NCBI GenBank assembly: GCA_048267165.1
Contig: JBLWYD010000001.1
Location: 124,001-188,000, forward strand
Direction: 5' to 3'
DNA length: 64,000 nt
Source of the DNA: PGYR01 sp048267165
GTDB lineage: Bacteria > Bacteroidota > Ignavibacteria > Kapaibacteriales > UBA2268
This document shows, piece by piece, positions 32,678 to 42,401 of this stretch. A program made the position numbers and the translations under genes. Position 1 is the stretch's first letter. Each line of letters begins with the position of its first letter. The notes below the pieces were generated by a model, which saw nothing but the letters and a program-made list of their open reading frames with translations, searched no databases and was not told the origin of the DNA.

Positions 32678-34366
32678 TTGAATATTAAATCATATATAGA
32701 AAAACATCCATTTTCAATAGTCATTGTCTTTTTCGTTTTTTTATACATCTGGCAGCCATTTTTCGCTGGAATGTATTCTGATGATTGGGTTTTTCTTATT
32801 AGCTATTTCGCCGAGCATACTGATATTTCTGCACCTTTCTCGCTCGAAAGGTTGACCCACTTTATGACTGTATATGCCAATAGACCTATGTCGGGTGTAA
32901 TGTTCTATCTTGTTAACTCTATTTGTGGTCATAATATCGCATTAGTACATACATTTATGCTCAGCTGGATTGTCACGGCTTTGTACGCCTACTACCTATT
33001 TGCTCGTGAGTTTTTAGCATTCCTCTCTATCAAAAAAGCGAGTCTAGTTGCTGCTATTACGACTCTTATTTGGATTGTCTCTCCCTGGACTTTGGGGGTT
33101 ACGGCTTGGTTTTCTAGCTCTGTTAATCTTATCTCGTTTGTATTCTTTTCGTTGTCATTATACTACCTTTTTCGGGGATTGCGAATCGGTAAACACAACT
33201 ATCTGAAAGTAGGAATATTCTACCTACTTTCGGTGTTAACTTATGAAAGCTTTTTCTTCCAGTATTTCATCTTCATAGCAATAGCTTGGCTGTTTATCAA
33301 GGAAAAAGTTATTGACAAAAAAGTACTCGTAAAGCATAGCTCAATTCTCTCCGTGATAGTATCTTTGACCGTAGTTTGGAACCGATTAGCTCCGACTATT
33401 TTCGACGCAGTTATTAATAAAGTGATTAACCCTTATTTCTTACAAACACTGGTTGTCAATATATTCTCTTTCCCTTATTTGCTAATAGCTAGTTTCGGGG
33501 TGTTTGAACTATTGGCTTTAGCGATATTTGTACCGACTATTATCTATTTTGTAATAAAGCTGAAGAAAAATGCAGGTGGCTTAATACCACTATTCCGCAC
33601 CAAAAGATTTGCAATTATTCTACTATTAACTTCGGGTATCTTCGCAGGATTTTTCTTGTATTCAGCCGCCGGCTATACTATGTGGGGCTTGGGTTCTAGG
33701 AGTCGTACTATGTTCGTAGCATCTTTCTATTTACCTTTAATTATAGTAATAATAGCCCAGCGAATTAGCGAATTAAATAATATTAGCAAAGCCAATAAAA
33801 AAGGGATTGCAATTGCTTTATTCGCACTTTCATTTGCAGCATTACTCGTGAATAAATTAGATTGGGTGGAGGCAGAAAAAATGCAAAAAGACGTAATTGA
33901 GAAATTCCCCACTGAACAAGTTGCCGATTTAGATTCTAACGATATGGTATTGGTGGTCGCACCTTTCCGCCACAAACGGATATCACAATTTGATGCACCG
34001 TGGTCAATTAATAATCAGATGCAATATGGTAAATCATTCTATAGAGGCGGTGAGTTAGCCCGAACAACTGATGCTAAATTTGCGGTTGGCAGAGGCATTG
34101 TCCACCCAGTTAGTGGCAAGCATTACCAGATATATTGGGATGGCGCATTGCTTTATCAGGGCTATGATCTAGACATAGAAGCAAAGGGCATAGACAAGAA
34201 TTTCTTTTATAATAGGGCAGAGAGCTTCACTGCTAAACGGCTTTATATATGGAATTACTATGAGGGTACTTTCCAACAGATAACTGACCCAAAATTATTC
34301 GAATATGAACCATATTACAACTATGACTATTGGGTAACTTGGGTTTATCACAATTGGGTACAATAA
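32678..34366 (+). CDS. GT-C fold membrane glycosyltransferase-like protein
   Basis: 562 residues from a TTG start. About eleven hydrophobic segments; the first loop carries MYSDDW with paired Asp35-Asp36, typical of GT-C enzymes. A soluble C-terminal region (about 400-562) is rich in Tyr and Trp. No close similarity to the other GT-C gene at 12415. Cupin gene follows after 13 bp. Donor and acceptor unknown. Confidence 0.72.
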   Translation: MNIKSYIEKHPFSIVIVFFVFLYIWQPFFAGMYSDDWVFLISYFAEHTDISAPFSLERLTHFMTVYANRPMSGVMFYLVNSICGHNIALVHTFMLSWIVTALYAYYLFAREFLAFLSIKKASLVAAITTLIWIVSPWTLGVTAWFSSSVNLISFVFFSLSLYYLFRGLRIGKHNYLKVGIFYLLSVLTYESFFFQYFIFIAIAWLFIKEKVIDKKVLVKHSSILSVIVSLTVVWNRLAPTIFDAVINKVINPYFLQTLVVNIFSFPYLLIASFGVFELLALAIFVPTIIYFVIKLKKNAGGLIPLFRTKRFAIILLLTSGIFAGFFLYSAAGYTMWGLGSRSRTMFVASFYLPLIIVIIAQRISELNNISKANKKGIAIALFALSFAALLVNKLDWVEAEKMQKDVIEKFPTEQVADLDSNDMVLVVAPFRHKRISQFDAPWSINNQMQYGKSFYRGGELARTTDAKFAVGRGIVHPVSGKHYQIYWDGALLYQGYDLDIEAKGIDKNFFYNRAESFTAKRLYIWNYYEGTFQQITDPKLFEYEPYYNYDYWVTWVYHNWVQ

Positions 34367-34379
34367 ATCGGGTAATACT

Positions 34380-34742
34380 ATGCTAGAAGTAAAAAAACTA
34401 AACGAAATATTCAATCAAATTAATGAGTACTGGCAACCTCATATAGTCGGCGAACTCAACGGTCAACACGTTAAGGCGGCGAAGTTTAAGGGTCAATTCC
34501 CAATGCACAAGCACGACGATGAGGACGAGATGTTCTTAGTCATTAATGGGGCAATACAGATTGAGTTTTCAGATTATACAAAAACGGTTGGAGAGGGCGA
34601 GTTCATAGTAATCCCAAAAGGAATTACTCATAGTCCAATAGCCGCCGAAGAAGCTCACGTCTTATTATTCGAGCCAATTAGTACGCTCAACACTGGCGAT
34701 ACGGTAAGCGAATACACACACCGTGATTTGAAGAAGCTGTAG
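34380..34742 (+). CDS. Small cupin-domain protein
   Basis: 120 residues forming one cupin barrel. Metal ligands are visible as His43, His45 and Glu50 in HKHDDEDEMF and His84 in GITHSP. Cupins of this size include isomerases, dioxygenases and sugar-binding proteins; no specific reaction can be assigned. Likely co-transcribed with the GT-C gene. Confidence 0.85.
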   Translation: MLEVKKLNEIFNQINEYWQPHIVGELNGQHVKAAKFKGQFPMHKHDDEDEMFLVINGAIQIEFSDYTKTVGEGEFIVIPKGITHSPIAAEEAHVLLFEPISTLNTGDTVSEYTHRDLKKL

Positions 34743-34776
34743 AGTTTATGCTCCATACGGACTTGAAGGGTATTTA

Positions 34777-34792
34777 AACTCCGTTAGGAGTT
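34777..34792. repeat. Palindromic repeat AACTCCGTTAGGAGTT, copy 1
   Basis: A 6-bp stem (AACTCC/GGAGTT) with a GTTA loop. An identical copy lies 54 bp downstream (34831-34846). The sequence between has AT-rich filler. Confidence 0.75.
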
Positions 34793-34830
34793 CAATATTA
34801 GTAGCATAGAGTTAATTGAGGATCTAATAC

Positions 34831-34846
34831 AACTCCGTTAGGAGTT
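34831..34846. repeat. Palindromic repeat AACTCCGTTAGGAGTT, copy 2
   Basis: Identical to 34777-34792. Also followed by an AAT motif (GAAT versus CAAT), so the repeat unit may be longer than the palindrome. Confidence 0.75.
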
Positions 34847-35288
34847 GAATGAGTATGAGACTATTCTTTTATCGTTAGAATTAATTATTAGTATTTTCTC
34901 TGAATCAAGATTTACATAATTTAACACAGATTGTCGGTTTACCAAAAAGTATTGCAATTAGTTTTTTCTGCCTAGACTCTTCACTCCATTTCATTTCGTT
35001 CTGAGTGACGATAAGTTTGAAGGCTCATCTGCCAAACAAGCCGAAGGTATGGTCAAAGGGGGTAGTTGGATTTATTCTTAAAATTATAACATCTATATTT
35101 TTTACTACGCACTCATTATGTTTGTTTTAACACAAAGACCACAGAGTTTTACCGTTTGCTTTTGCCAATGGAATAATTAATATTAATGAACACCCAGTCA
35201 GACACACTGCGTGCATCTACCACTCATGCCTTTGGCTTGAAAAGCCCTTTTTCGCTACACTTAAAGAGGGGAATTTTTTAGCTTTTAA

Positions 35289-36803
35289 TTACTCGACAAC
35301 TACGAATTTCTTCGAATAGCTCTTATCACCCAAAGTGATACGAATTAGGTAAGTACCGGCAGCTTTTTTGCCGAGATTTAACTCGTATTTTTGCTTATTG
35401 TGTAGTCCCTGATATAAGGTAGATAGCGCATTACCAGATAGGTCAATTAATTCTATAGACATTTGCTCACCTATTGCGGCATCTAACTCTAAGCTGATTT
35501 TTCCATCTTTTGTGGGGTTGGGGTATAAGACTATTGGACTTTTCTCTTCGGCTGTTTCTACACTTGTTAATCGCTCTTTGAAGAAAACTTCGTTTGCCAA
35601 TAATTCAGCTTCTATTTTCTTTCTTGTGCCTTCGTCCATGTTCGGATAACCACCATTCGGAGAAGTCATATTTATCTGAATAACAAAACTAGCTGATTGA
35701 TTAGCCGGCAATACAAATGGTATTGTAGGCATAAAGAATCTTTGATCTGTTTTTTTTATTAAATTCTCGCTCCATGAAATAAATGAACTCCAATATTCTA
35801 GATAATCATATGCGTTTGGCAATTGTCTATATCCAAGAACTTTTAACTCACGACTAAATTCATTATTATAGTCTATCAGAATCCCTTGAGCAAGAGGTGT
35901 TTGTAACCATTTGAAACTAATGTATCCAAATTCTTCACCCTCTTCATATTCTTCCATCTCTGTTGCGAAGGAGACATAAGAACTATCTTCAGGAAACAGA
36001 ATTATATCATTATCAATACCTGTGAAGGCATTAGTATACTTAGTAATATCTATATCGAAAACAGGTGCAAACGATAGACTTTTGATATCATTTGCTGTAT
36101 TATTTGTAATCACCCAATTGATAAAAACTACATTCTTTTGTTCTTCATTATCATAACTATATACTCTTGTTTCTGCCTCAATACCTGCCTCTCGTATTAT
36201 ATTATTATATATTACCGAAATTGGATTGACATTCGTATCTGTATCTTTGTAAATTGCTACTATATCTTCATCAGACTTGAATAATGGTTTGCTAAGTGTA
36301 CTAGTTCTATCTGATTCGTCAACTTTATAATCGCCATAGAAAGAGCCAAGGTAACCCTCGTCAGTCCATATAGGCCATTTGGGGCCAGTGCCGCCCGACT
36401 GTTCTACACCAGAATACTTATCATAATTAGTAGAGCTATATACTCTGTATTTACTTGCCATACTAGAATCTAATAAAATACCGTCTGATATTGAGCCCGG
36501 AACAAACCAACTAACTGCATACATAAAATTGTAAGAGTATTCCGGTAAATGAGATGTTTCTCCAGCTGCCATTTGCTCACGAAGTAATATAAACCCACCA
36601 CCATATAAGTACTGTGCGTTAGAGCCACGAGGCCAGATGAAACCTGATTTCTTAGTTACTAGGTCGTGACCAACTATGCCGTTATTGGTCACAGTTAGCT
36701 CTATATTGCCTTTGGTTGATTTGATTGAATGGATTGTTGGAACTTGGGGAAAAACAGCAGAGAGTGCCGTTATAAATGCTAATAGGTATATCGTAGCTTT
36801 CAT
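35289..36803 (-). CDS. T9SS-sorted secreted protein of unknown function
   Basis: 504 residues from ATG 36803, whose A is the last base of the queE stop codon; GAGGAG lies just upstream. A longer frame starting at 36887 overlaps queE and lacks a signal at its N-terminus. A signal peptide is followed by a beta-rich body (about 25-415) with no enzyme motif that I recognise. The C-terminal ~75 residues are a T9SS domain with VLYPNPTKDGKISLELD and GTYLIRITLGDKSYSKKF. It is the last gene of a seven-gene minus-strand run. Confidence 0.82.
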   Translation of the reverse strand: MKATIYLLAFITALSAVFPQVPTIHSIKSTKGNIELTVTNNGIVGHDLVTKKSGFIWPRGSNAQYLYGGGFILLREQMAAGETSHLPEYSYNFMYAVSWFVPGSISDGILLDSSMASKYRVYSSTNYDKYSGVEQSGGTGPKWPIWTDEGYLGSFYGDYKVDESDRTSTLSKPLFKSDEDIVAIYKDTDTNVNPISVIYNNIIREAGIEAETRVYSYDNEEQKNVVFINWVITNNTANDIKSLSFAPVFDIDITKYTNAFTGIDNDIILFPEDSSYVSFATEMEEYEEGEEFGYISFKWLQTPLAQGILIDYNNEFSRELKVLGYRQLPNAYDYLEYWSSFISWSENLIKKTDQRFFMPTIPFVLPANQSASFVIQINMTSPNGGYPNMDEGTRKKIEAELLANEVFFKERLTSVETAEEKSPIVLYPNPTKDGKISLELDAAIGEQMSIELIDLSGNALSTLYQGLHNKQKYELNLGKKAAGTYLIRITLGDKSYSKKFVVVE

Positions 36804-37471
36804 TACACTCCTCGTGTATTTGGTTCCCATATAAATTTGTGCATCTGCATTTGCATTCTTACTGGCAGATGATCTTCTAATATCCAATTCGCTATTTCTA
36901 TCGGCTCTATCTCACCGAAAACAGGAGAGAATAAAACTTCTCTTACTCTGTTGAATAGATAATATTCACGACATTTATCTACTGCCCAATCGTAGTCGGC
37001 TCTATCTTTGATTACGAACTTAACTTCGTCTTTTTCATCTAGCTTGGCTATATTATTATAGTCATTCTTCTTGTGCATAGCCGAACCGGGGCACTTTAGG
37101 TCGAATATTTTCACAGCTTCTTTCGGTACTTTCCCTATGTCTTGTTGCCCATTAGTCTCTATTACTACGTCTAGTCCACGGCTGAGAGCTACTTCGACTA
37201 GTGCACCTATTTCCTTTTGTTCTAGCGGTTCCCCACCAGTTAGCATTAGAAACTTACAATTGTGGCTTTCTACTTCTGCGAGTATTTCGTCTATACTCAT
37301 TAGCTTTTCAGTCTGGTTTCGCTCTAGTGCATACGGCGTATCGCACCAACTGCAACGTAGCAAACAACCTTGCATACGAACAAATACGCAGGGCTTACCG
37401 CTGCGGCTGCCCTCACCTTGTATTGAGTAAAATATCTCATTTACGTTGTACTGTATTTCGTCTTTGTTCAT
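36803..37471 (-). CDS. queE: 7-carboxy-7-deazaguanine synthase (radical SAM)
   Basis: 222 residues. The QueE hallmarks are FYSIQGEGSRSGKPCVFVRMQG, the radical-SAM CxxxCxxC (Cys36, Cys40, Cys43 in GCLLRCSWCD) and TGGEPL. It converts 6-carboxy-tetrahydropterin to 7-carboxy-7-deazaguanine in queuosine synthesis. No other que gene is in the window. Confidence 0.92.
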   Translation of the reverse strand: MNKDEIQYNVNEIFYSIQGEGSRSGKPCVFVRMQGCLLRCSWCDTPYALERNQTEKLMSIDEILAEVESHNCKFLMLTGGEPLEQKEIGALVEVALSRGLDVVIETNGQQDIGKVPKEAVKIFDLKCPGSAMHKKNDYNNIAKLDEKDEVKFVIKDRADYDWAVDKCREYYLFNRVREVLFSPVFGEIEPIEIANWILEDHLPVRMQMQMHKFIWEPNTRGV

Positions 37472-37501
37472 ACTAATAACACTTTAACAATTATAAAGTT
37501 A

Positions 37502-38911
37502 CTAAATTCTTTCTAATACTGCAATAGATTCTATATGATATGTCTGCGGAAACATATCAACTGGAAGTATGCTTACGACTTTGTATTTTTCACCGAGCAG
37601 CTGACAATCCCTAGCTTGAGTAGATGGGTTACAGCTAACATATACTATTTTCGGCGCGTTGACAGTAAGCAAATGTTCCACCAAATTAGTGTGCATACCA
37701 GCACGTGGCGGATCTACGAATATAATATCTGGTTTCGGTAATCTATCCAATAATTCGGGAGTATCTTTTGCGTGCAAATCTGCAACTTGGAATGTTGTGT
37801 TGCTTATATTGTTCATTTCCGCATTCACTTTCGCATCAGAGATAGATGATTCTACTAACTCTACTCCATGCATTTCCTTTACTCGTTTAGCCGCTGGTAG
37901 GGCTATAGAACCAGTACCGCAGTATAAATCCCATGCTACCATATTCTCATCCAAATCAACAGCATCTATTATTTTCTGTATGAAATTATTGAGCTGTAAT
38001 CTATTAGTTTGGAAGAAAGAGAATGGGGAAACCTTGAAGTCAACTCCAAGTATATTATCCATCAGGTATTCTTTGCCAATGATTAATCTTTTTGATTCAA
38101 TATTCACAGGCGATGGCCCAGAGTTAATAGCGTGAATGAAGTTAATATTAGCATCTACTTTTTCAGCTAATAGATTAGCTAATTCATCTACTTTCGCATC
38201 ATGTTCTTCGTCAGTTGCGTTCGTAGTTAGCACTATTATTATATCATCATTCGAGCCGCTATGCCTGATAATCAGCTCTCTCAAATAGCCAGTTTTCTCT
38301 CTCTTGTCGAATGCAGAAATCTCATTTTCTAAAGCAAAAGTACGTACTATATCTAGTATTTGGTTACCATTTTTAGGTTGTATGTGACATTCTTTTATGT
38401 CCAATACCTTTTCAAAAGCACCGGGAGTATGCAGTCCAAGAGCGAAATCCTTATCTTCAATTTCTTTATCTTCTACCATTTCTTTTCTTGACACCCAGCG
38501 CTTAGCACTGAATGTGAAATCCATCTTATTACGATAGTTGAACTCATTGGGACAAGGCACAACATCAAGTATAGTCGTTTCTATTTTACCAATTCTCTGG
38601 AAAGCATCTATTACGTGTTGCTTTTTCCATTTTAGCTGATTAGTGTAGTCCATATTTTGCCAGCTGCAACCACCGCAATCATCGAAGTATTCGCAGCGCG
38701 GGTCTATTCGCTCGTGTCCGGGTTCTATCAGCTTTACGAATCCAGCTTCATTGTAGCTCTTACGCTTTTTGCGGACGTATGCCTCTACCACATCGCCGGG
38801 GACTACTTTCTTTATGAAGTGTACTTTATCATTTAGGCGAGCTATTGCTTTACCTTCAAAACCTATTGATTCGATATTAAGTATTATATTCTGTTTGAAT
38901 TGTTTTTTCAT
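37502..38911 (-). CDS. 23S rRNA (uracil-5-)-methyltransferase, RlmD/TrmA family
   Basis: 469 residues from ATG 38911; an in-frame ATG at 38935 adds eight unconvincing residues. An N-terminal TRAM domain (about 1-65) is followed by the Fe-S ligands CEYFDDCGGC (Cys73, 79, 82). The Rossmann domain has WDLYCGTGSIALPAA, VDPPRAGMH and the catalytic Cys in VYVSCNPSTQARD. The family methylates U1939 or U747 of 23S rRNA, or U54 of tRNA; which one cannot be decided here. Confidence 0.92.
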   Translation of the reverse strand: MKKQFKQNIILNIESIGFEGKAIARLNDKVHFIKKVVPGDVVEAYVRKKRKSYNEAGFVKLIEPGHERIDPRCEYFDDCGGCSWQNMDYTNQLKWKKQHVIDAFQRIGKIETTILDVVPCPNEFNYRNKMDFTFSAKRWVSRKEMVEDKEIEDKDFALGLHTPGAFEKVLDIKECHIQPKNGNQILDIVRTFALENEISAFDKREKTGYLRELIIRHSGSNDDIIIVLTTNATDEEHDAKVDELANLLAEKVDANINFIHAINSGPSPVNIESKRLIIGKEYLMDNILGVDFKVSPFSFFQTNRLQLNNFIQKIIDAVDLDENMVAWDLYCGTGSIALPAAKRVKEMHGVELVESSISDAKVNAEMNNISNTTFQVADLHAKDTPELLDRLPKPDIIFVDPPRAGMHTNLVEHLLTVNAPKIVYVSCNPSTQARDCQLLGEKYKVVSILPVDMFPQTYHIESIAVLERI

Positions 38912-38988
38912 TGCGTTTCTAAATAAAACAAGCACTAATCAATAATAGATTAATGCTTAGGGTTGTTATAATTTCTAATTTATGTAGC

Positions 38989-39309
38989 TCAATTTAGCGA
39001 TAGCTCAGGCAACTTGTGCTTAGAGTTATTGTAGAACATCATACCTTCTAGTCTGAAAGTCATATATTTGAACATAGGGAATTGCTCAGTAATCGCTCTT
39101 ACTTCTTCTTTGCTACCAGCTACAGCCACTACCCATAAGCAAGTGCGGTCGTCTGACAACCCATAGCTAAGTATTACGCCTTTATCCATCATATCCACTA
39201 CGAAATCCCTCTGAGCAGCTACTAGAGTGTAGAACTCAGTTGGTGGGTCCGCTGGCATTTTAATCTCTATCATAAAATGCTTTAATATATTAAAATTCTT
39301 TGCATCCAT
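38989..39309 (-). CDS. YCII / muconolactone-isomerase-like small protein
   Basis: 106 residues with a ferredoxin-like alpha+beta layout: FMIEIKMP, LVAAQRDFVVDMMDKGVILSYGLSD, LWVVAVAGSKEEVRAITEQFPMFKYMTFRLEGM. This is the pattern of dimeric alpha/beta-barrel YCII or muconolactone-delta-isomerase-like proteins, mostly of unknown role. The first ATG is used here; Met13 is possible. 10 bp downstream of the GT9 gene. Confidence 0.65.
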   Translation of the reverse strand: MDAKNFNILKHFMIEIKMPADPPTEFYTLVAAQRDFVVDMMDKGVILSYGLSDDRTCLWVVAVAGSKEEVRAITEQFPMFKYMTFRLEGMMFYNNSKHKLPELSLN

Positions 39310-39319
39310 ATTCTTATAC

Positions 39320-40396
39320 CTATGCTGGTAAATTTCTTTTTATTGCTTCGTATAGTGCATCGGCAGATATATGCTCAATGCAGCTATATTCGTCATTCTT
39401 ACATTTGGGGCTGAAATAGCAATGACACGCTTTTGTTGGTTCTACTATTTCGCCTCTTCCATATAGTTCAAACTCATTAGAGTTAAATATATTGTTTACT
39501 AGTATTATTGGCTTTTTAAGCCCGATAGCGAGGTGCGATGCCATAGTGACAACACTTACTACCAAATCGCACTTATTAATCAATGAGATGAACTTTTCGA
39601 GCGAAAAATGACCTAAGTATGCAGCTTTGGTTGCGTCTGCTAAGTACTCATTCCTATGATTTTCCTGTGAGCCACCTAATAAAAGTGGGTAATACCCCTT
39701 CTTCTGTAATTTCTTAATAAGCTCTATCCATGTACTATCAGGTATCAGACGGCTAGTCCATCTATCTCCGCAGCCAGTATTAAGGCCTATTATCTTCTTG
39801 CCATCATTAGCTATTCGCCAATAGTGATCGACTACATCTATTAAGTATTCTTCTTTTTCGAATTTCCAACCGCATATCTCGAATATCTCTTCTGGGTACG
39901 ATTTTGTATTCGCTTTACTCACTTCATCGAATAAGCCTGTCAAATATTTCGGAACTGCTCTGTCATCTATAGGAGCAGGTTTTCCATCTACTAGAGTATA
40001 ACCGATTTTCTCTTTCGCTGTTATTGCTTTAGTCAAAGCACAAGCTTCGTAATCCTTATCTAAGTTAATTACAACATCAAACTCGGTATTCTGCAATTGG
40101 ATTATAGATTTATGATCTAGCTTTAATATTCTATCTACAGTTCTTGGCACTATATCTGGGAACTCTGTTACCCACCATATTTCCTTATCGCTGTGTTCAA
40201 CCCATAATTTATGCAGAAGAGGAGTTGTACGAATTACATCGCCAATAGCACCTAGTTTTACTACTAGTACTTTTCCCGTCTTTTTTTCGTAATAATCGCA
40301 ATTATTACAAACTACGCCATGTTGTTTATTCGGCTTGCAAGGTATGTGACCCAAGAAATGCTTGCAGTCACTATGAAAAATTAGTTTTTCTGTCAT
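39320..40396 (-). CDS. Glycosyltransferase family 9 (heptosyltransferase-like) with Cys-rich N-terminus
   Basis: 358 residues. The GT-B signatures KVLVVKLGAIGDVIRTTPLLHKL (about 42-64) and GLNTGCGDRW...LLGG are those of LPS heptosyltransferases. The first ~35 residues carry CKHFLGHIPCKPNKQHG and CNNC, a possible zinc-binding motif, and CHCYFSPKC occurs near the C-terminus. It starts directly after the stop codon of the barrel gene (no gap). Probably adds a sugar to lipopolysaccharide or another surface glycan. Confidence 0.88.
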   Translation of the reverse strand: MTEKLIFHSDCKHFLGHIPCKPNKQHGVVCNNCDYYEKKTGKVLVVKLGAIGDVIRTTPLLHKLWVEHSDKEIWWVTEFPDIVPRTVDRILKLDHKSIIQLQNTEFDVVINLDKDYEACALTKAITAKEKIGYTLVDGKPAPIDDRAVPKYLTGLFDEVSKANTKSYPEEIFEICGWKFEKEEYLIDVVDHYWRIANDGKKIIGLNTGCGDRWTSRLIPDSTWIELIKKLQKKGYYPLLLGGSQENHRNEYLADATKAAYLGHFSLEKFISLINKCDLVVSVVTMASHLAIGLKKPIILVNNIFNSNEFELYGRGEIVEPTKACHCYFSPKCKNDEYSCIEHISADALYEAIKRNLPA

Positions 40397-41191
40397 TTAA
40401 TCAAATCTATACTGAATCATCAATGAAAAATAGAAATTGTATGTCAATTCTTCTTCCAATTCCCAATCTACATTTCCTATAAAGTCACTTTGTGAAAAAG
40501 GAGTGAGCAAATTACCACGTACATTATCTCTTCCAACTGGATTAAGTACATCTATTCCCCAACTAACATTTATCATATAGTTTTCGTGTATTTCACCTTC
40601 TATACCTAATTTAAACAATCCCCCAGCTCTACCAGTATTGTCTTTACCAATATCTATTGGTTTTCGAGGTACAATTTCACCAGTGGACCTCAGCGTTTCA
40701 GATACGAGAAATTCTGAACCAAATATATAATTGTATTTGAGTTGCAAACCTGCATAAAAAGATGACATTGCAGTTGGGAATCTAAATATTGTATAATTAA
40801 TTCCAACAAGAGGAGATATGATATTTACGTTATGTTCAAACCTAATATCACTTATATCAGCTGGTTGCCTTTCTCTAGCGCTATAGGATGTATAATTAAC
40901 TCCACCTACTAATTTCCAATCACCGATTTTATCTAATCTGTACTGTCCTAATACTTCTACTCCCGGCATAGCACCATTAAAACTACCACCCGGTATAGAG
41001 CCGTTTAGAATTCTCATTGTTTCTATAGCTGGATTATCACCCATTATCTTAGAAGTAGTAAACGCCACACCCAAACTATACTCATAGTCATAAACATCTG
41101 CTTTAGTTTGCATCGGCATAAGCAATACTACTATAAGTAATACTAGGACTACTAAGCTATTATAAATTTTCTCTGATTTGATATTCTTCAT
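40397..41191 (-). CDS. Outer-membrane beta-barrel-like protein
   Basis: 264 residues. Signal or anchor segment (about 11-30) followed by alternating strands rich in Gly, Tyr and Phe, ending YFSLMIQYRFD with the terminal aromatic typical of barrels. No specific family recognised. Start overlaps the GT2 gene by 32 bp; it sits between two glycosyltransferase genes, so a role in surface assembly is possible. Confidence 0.65.
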   Translation of the reverse strand: MKNIKSEKIYNSLVVLVLLIVVLLMPMQTKADVYDYEYSLGVAFTTSKIMGDNPAIETMRILNGSIPGGSFNGAMPGVEVLGQYRLDKIGDWKLVGGVNYTSYSARERQPADISDIRFEHNVNIISPLVGINYTIFRFPTAMSSFYAGLQLKYNYIFGSEFLVSETLRSTGEIVPRKPIDIGKDNTGRAGGLFKLGIEGEIHENYMINVSWGIDVLNPVGRDNVRGNLLTPFSQSDFIGNVDWELEEELTYNFYFSLMIQYRFD

Positions 41192-42401
41192 CTCTTTTAA
41201 AGTTTTTAACTATCATTTCGCCTAATAATCCGAGCGAAACTAATTGAACACCTACTATAATTAACGCTATACCTAGTAACGCAGCAGGACGATTACTAAG
41301 GAAGGTATCTCCCATTATCCATTCTACAGTTAACCATGCATCTATTCCGAAACCAACAAGCCCCATTAATGCACCTACAGTTCCAAAGAAGTGTAGTGGT
41401 CTTTTCAGATATCTTGACGTAAATAATAGCGTTATTAAATCTAAGAACCCTTTTATGTATCTAGAAGCACCAAACTTGGTCTTTCCATGCTTTCTTGGAT
41501 GGTGTTTTACTGGTATTTCAGTAATTCTAAAACCATTCCAATGAGCTAATACAGGAAGGTAACGATGCATTTCACCATAAATATCCAATGATTTGGCAGC
41601 TTCCGATCTATATGCTTTTAACCCGCAATTAAAATCGTGCAACTTTAATCCACTTACCTTTGCTGTTACAAAGTTGAAGAACTTAGAAGGCAATGTCTTA
41701 TTAATTGGGTCATTTCTTTTCTTCTTCCAGCCTGAAACCACATCAAAACCGTCTCTAATTTTTGACATTAGATTTGGTATTTCCATCGGGTCATCTTGCA
41801 AATCAGCATCCATAGTTATGATAACAGCACCTTTCGCTGCTTTGAATCCAACTGATAATGCAGCAGATTTACCATAATTCCTTCTGAATCGAATAGCTTT
41901 GAATTTAGGATTCTTCTTATTAATCTCTTTCATTACTGAGAAAGTACTATCTGAAGAGCCATCGTCTATAAAGAGAACTTCATAATTATTCTTAGTTTCT
42001 TTAGAAAGTACTTTTTCTAATGTATTACTAAGTTCCGTTAGTGATTCTTCTTCATTGTAAGTCGGTATAACAACTGAAATCAACGGTTTATTAGAATACT
42101 TAGGTTTACCCTTTTTTCTTTCAGGTCTAACATCAGTTTTTGCTTCTGTTTTCTCTGGCGTATCTCTACGTTCAGGTTTTCTTTTGGGTCTATTACTCTG
42201 TCTTCTTTCAGGTTTAACTTCACTACTACTCTCTGAACTTTCAACAGAAGGAGTTCTATCATCCTTAGGAGTCCTATCCTGTCTCGGATGTTTTCTCTTA
42301 GGTCTATTCTGTCTTCTCTCAGGTTTAACTTCACCATCGGCAGGAGTGTTTAACTCTGGTTTAGGACGACTCATCCTAGAGCCACCATCCCTAATACTCA
42401 A
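41160..42401 (-). CDS. GT2 glycosyltransferase, polyprenyl-phosphate sugar type, with basic Pro/Arg/Lys tail
   Basis: 413 residues from a TTG at 42401. The GT2 domain (about 105-330) has SVVIPTYNEEESL, FIDDGSSDST, TMDADLQDDP and a C-terminal pair of TM segments (about 335-400), as in DPM1/GtrB/ArnC enzymes that charge polyprenyl phosphate. The first ~100 residues are low-complexity repeats of KPERRQ/RPKRK. The frame stays open with the same PER/K-rich composition up to 42530, where TAG stops it, and no ATG, GTG or TTG lies there. The true start is therefore uncertain. Confidence 0.85.
   Translation of the reverse strand: MSIRDGGSRMSRPKPELNTPADGEVKPERRQNRPKRKHPRQDRTPKDDRTPSVESSESSSEVKPERRQSNRPKRKPERRDTPEKTEAKTDVRPERKKGKPKYSNKPLISVVIPTYNEEESLTELSNTLEKVLSKETKNNYEVLFIDDGSSDSTFSVMKEINKKNPKFKAIRFRRNYGKSAALSVGFKAAKGAVIITMDADLQDDPMEIPNLMSKIRDGFDVVSGWKKKRNDPINKTLPSKFFNFVTAKVSGLKLHDFNCGLKAYRSEAAKSLDIYGEMHRYLPVLAHWNGFRITEIPVKHHPRKHGKTKFGASRYIKGFLDLITLLFTSRYLKRPLHFFGTVGALMGLVGFGIDAWLTVEWIMGDTFLSNRPAALLGIALIIVGVQLVSLGLLGEMIVKNFKRDEEYQIRENL

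Larger units (their letters stand above)
34743..35288. other. 546-bp gene-free region with repeat remnants
   Basis: No credible reading frame on either strand. It holds two copies of a 16-bp palindrome (34777 and 34831), a stretch with TTTCATTTCGTTCTGAGTGAC near 34990-35010, and CTTAAAGAGGGGAATTTTTT just before 35280. Both of the latter look like the kind of degenerate intergenic repeats often seen in this phylum. I see no terminator stem for the cupin gene. Confidence 0.6.

Noticed and set aside
34743..35288. Degraded gene or small RNA in the gene-free stretch
   Set aside because: No frame with coding character and no promoter/terminator pair could be seen; only short palindromes and repeat-like remnants.
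36803..36887. N-terminal extension of the T9SS protein into queE
   Set aside because: The signal peptide and Shine-Dalgarno site match the ATG at 36803; the extension is overlapping queE sequence.
36803..37471. QueE as part of a 7-deazaguanine DNA-modification defence system
   Set aside because: No dpd genes, transglycosylase or restriction genes are nearby; tRNA queuosine synthesis is the simpler reading.
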